DNA of 7,186 nucleotides from Chitinophagaceae bacterium (GTDB taxonomy: Bacteria > Bacteroidota > Bacteroidia > Chitinophagales > Chitinophagaceae), in contig JAOQAL010000441.1 of NCBI GenBank assembly GCA_025963615.1, positions 1 to 7,186 on the forward strand, in the 5' to 3' direction. The position numbers and the translations under genes were made by a program. How positions within the stretch are numbered: the stretch's first letter is position 1; each line of letters starts with the position of its first letter. The notes beneath the pieces are model-generated. The model was not told the DNA's origin and made no database searches. It was given only the letters and a program-made list of their open reading frames with translations. Positions 6,815-7,186 of this stretch are shown one piece after another.

Positions 6815-7186
6815 CTACAGGTGTGTTGCTATTGAACATATCCCGGTACATTTTCCAGCCGGTAGGTGTTTTTTTCCAGAGTACCAGGTATTTTCCAACC
6901 CCGACGGATACGTCATTTGCCGCAAACATTTCGTAATTACCCTGCTCTGTGACATATTCGCCCTGATACTCAAAGAAATTCAGTGAAGTGAATTTAATGT
7001 TTCGGACACCGCTCTTGTAAGCAAACTTAAAGAATGCAAGTTGCCCCTGGACACCGCAGATAATGGGTGCATTTGGCGACATAATACAGGCATCCGGTGA
7101 ATAACAGTTTATAAACAGAGAAGAATCTCCTTTGATAAAGGCTTCGCCATAAACTTTATTAACTTTTTGAATTTCTGACTGGTACG
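6798..7186 (-). CDS. DUF4440/SnoaL-like (NTF2 fold) protein, 5' partial
   Basis: An internal ATG at 7082 could start a 94-residue protein, but the frame is open upstream to the window edge and reads YQSEIQKVNKVYGEAFIKGD, SSLFINCYSPDACIM without a stop. This is the classic first half of a DUF4440/SnoaL-like domain ('I......Y..A...GD......Y..DA..M.P..P.I.G'). The gene therefore starts outside the window and 128 residues are visible. Later landmarks are MSPNAPIICGVQG, EYVTEQGNYEM, VGKYLVLWKKTPTGWKMYRDMFNSN and a short tail to PAK. The ending W.K.YRD..NSN is typical, so the 3' end is intact. NTF2-like proteins of this type form small cone-shaped barrels that bind or convert small molecules; no catalytic role can be assigned. 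Whether it is exported depends on the missing N-terminus. The next gene on this strand is 202 bp downstream. Confidence 0.8.
   Translation of the reverse strand, partial: YQSEIQKVNKVYGEAFIKGDSSLFINCYSPDACIMSPNAPIICGVQGQLAFFKFAYKSGVRNIKFTSLNFFEYQGEYVTEQGNYEMFAANDVSVGVGKYLVLWKKTPTGWKMYRDMFNSNTPVARPAK

Noticed and set aside
1..7186. CRISPR arrays, insertion sequences, phage genes, tRNA/rRNA or defence systems
   Set aside because: I saw no regularly spaced repeats, transposase or integrase motifs, RNA gene signatures or defence-type domains anywhere in the window.

Overview
The window looks like chromosomal DNA of a member of the Bacteroidota, most likely a Pedobacter/Mucilaginibacter- or Chitinophaga-like soil or freshwater bacterium. 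Base composition is moderately AT-rich. Two divergent promoters fit the Bacteroidota consensus (TTTG, about 20 bp, TAnnTTTG). Genes lack clear Shine-Dalgarno sequences, and several products are exported proteins with signal peptides ending in A-Q, as is common in this phylum. The genus is an inference from protein style only.

Layout from left to right. Positions 2-595 hold a DUF1349 (concanavalin A-like fold) protein on the + strand, cut at its 5' end by the window edge. Positions 646-1153 hold a clearly decayed + strand alkA (3-methyladenine DNA glycosylase II) pseudogene. It can be read through four frameshifts and lacks its whole C-terminal catalytic part. Positions 1184-1666 (-) encode a small lipocalin-like lipoprotein. 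Positions 1897-2793 (-) encode a ten-helix EamA/DMT transporter, and positions 2892-4304 (+) encode a MocR-type regulator (GntR winged helix fused to an aminotransferase fold). These two genes are divergent and share a 98-bp control region with back-to-back promoters.

The right part, all on the - strand, carries a run of mostly exported proteins. Read in transcription order these are a DUF4440/SnoaL-like protein (6798-7186, cut at the window edge), a secreted protein with a LolA-like N-terminal region and a metallo-beta-lactamase-like C-terminal domain whose zinc motif is badly degenerate (5180-6595), and a secreted DUF3108-like protein (4360-5085). Gaps of about 200 and 94 bp mean these need not be a single operon.

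The best-supported functional unit is the regulator/transporter pair: the MocR protein probably senses a PLP-reactive amino compound and controls the transporter, itself, or both. I found no CRISPR array, insertion sequence, phage gene, RNA gene or defence system. The points most worth a second look are the degenerate metallo-beta-lactamase site, the almost leaderless mocR promoter, the alkA pseudogene and a 43-codon open stretch that looks coding but has no start.
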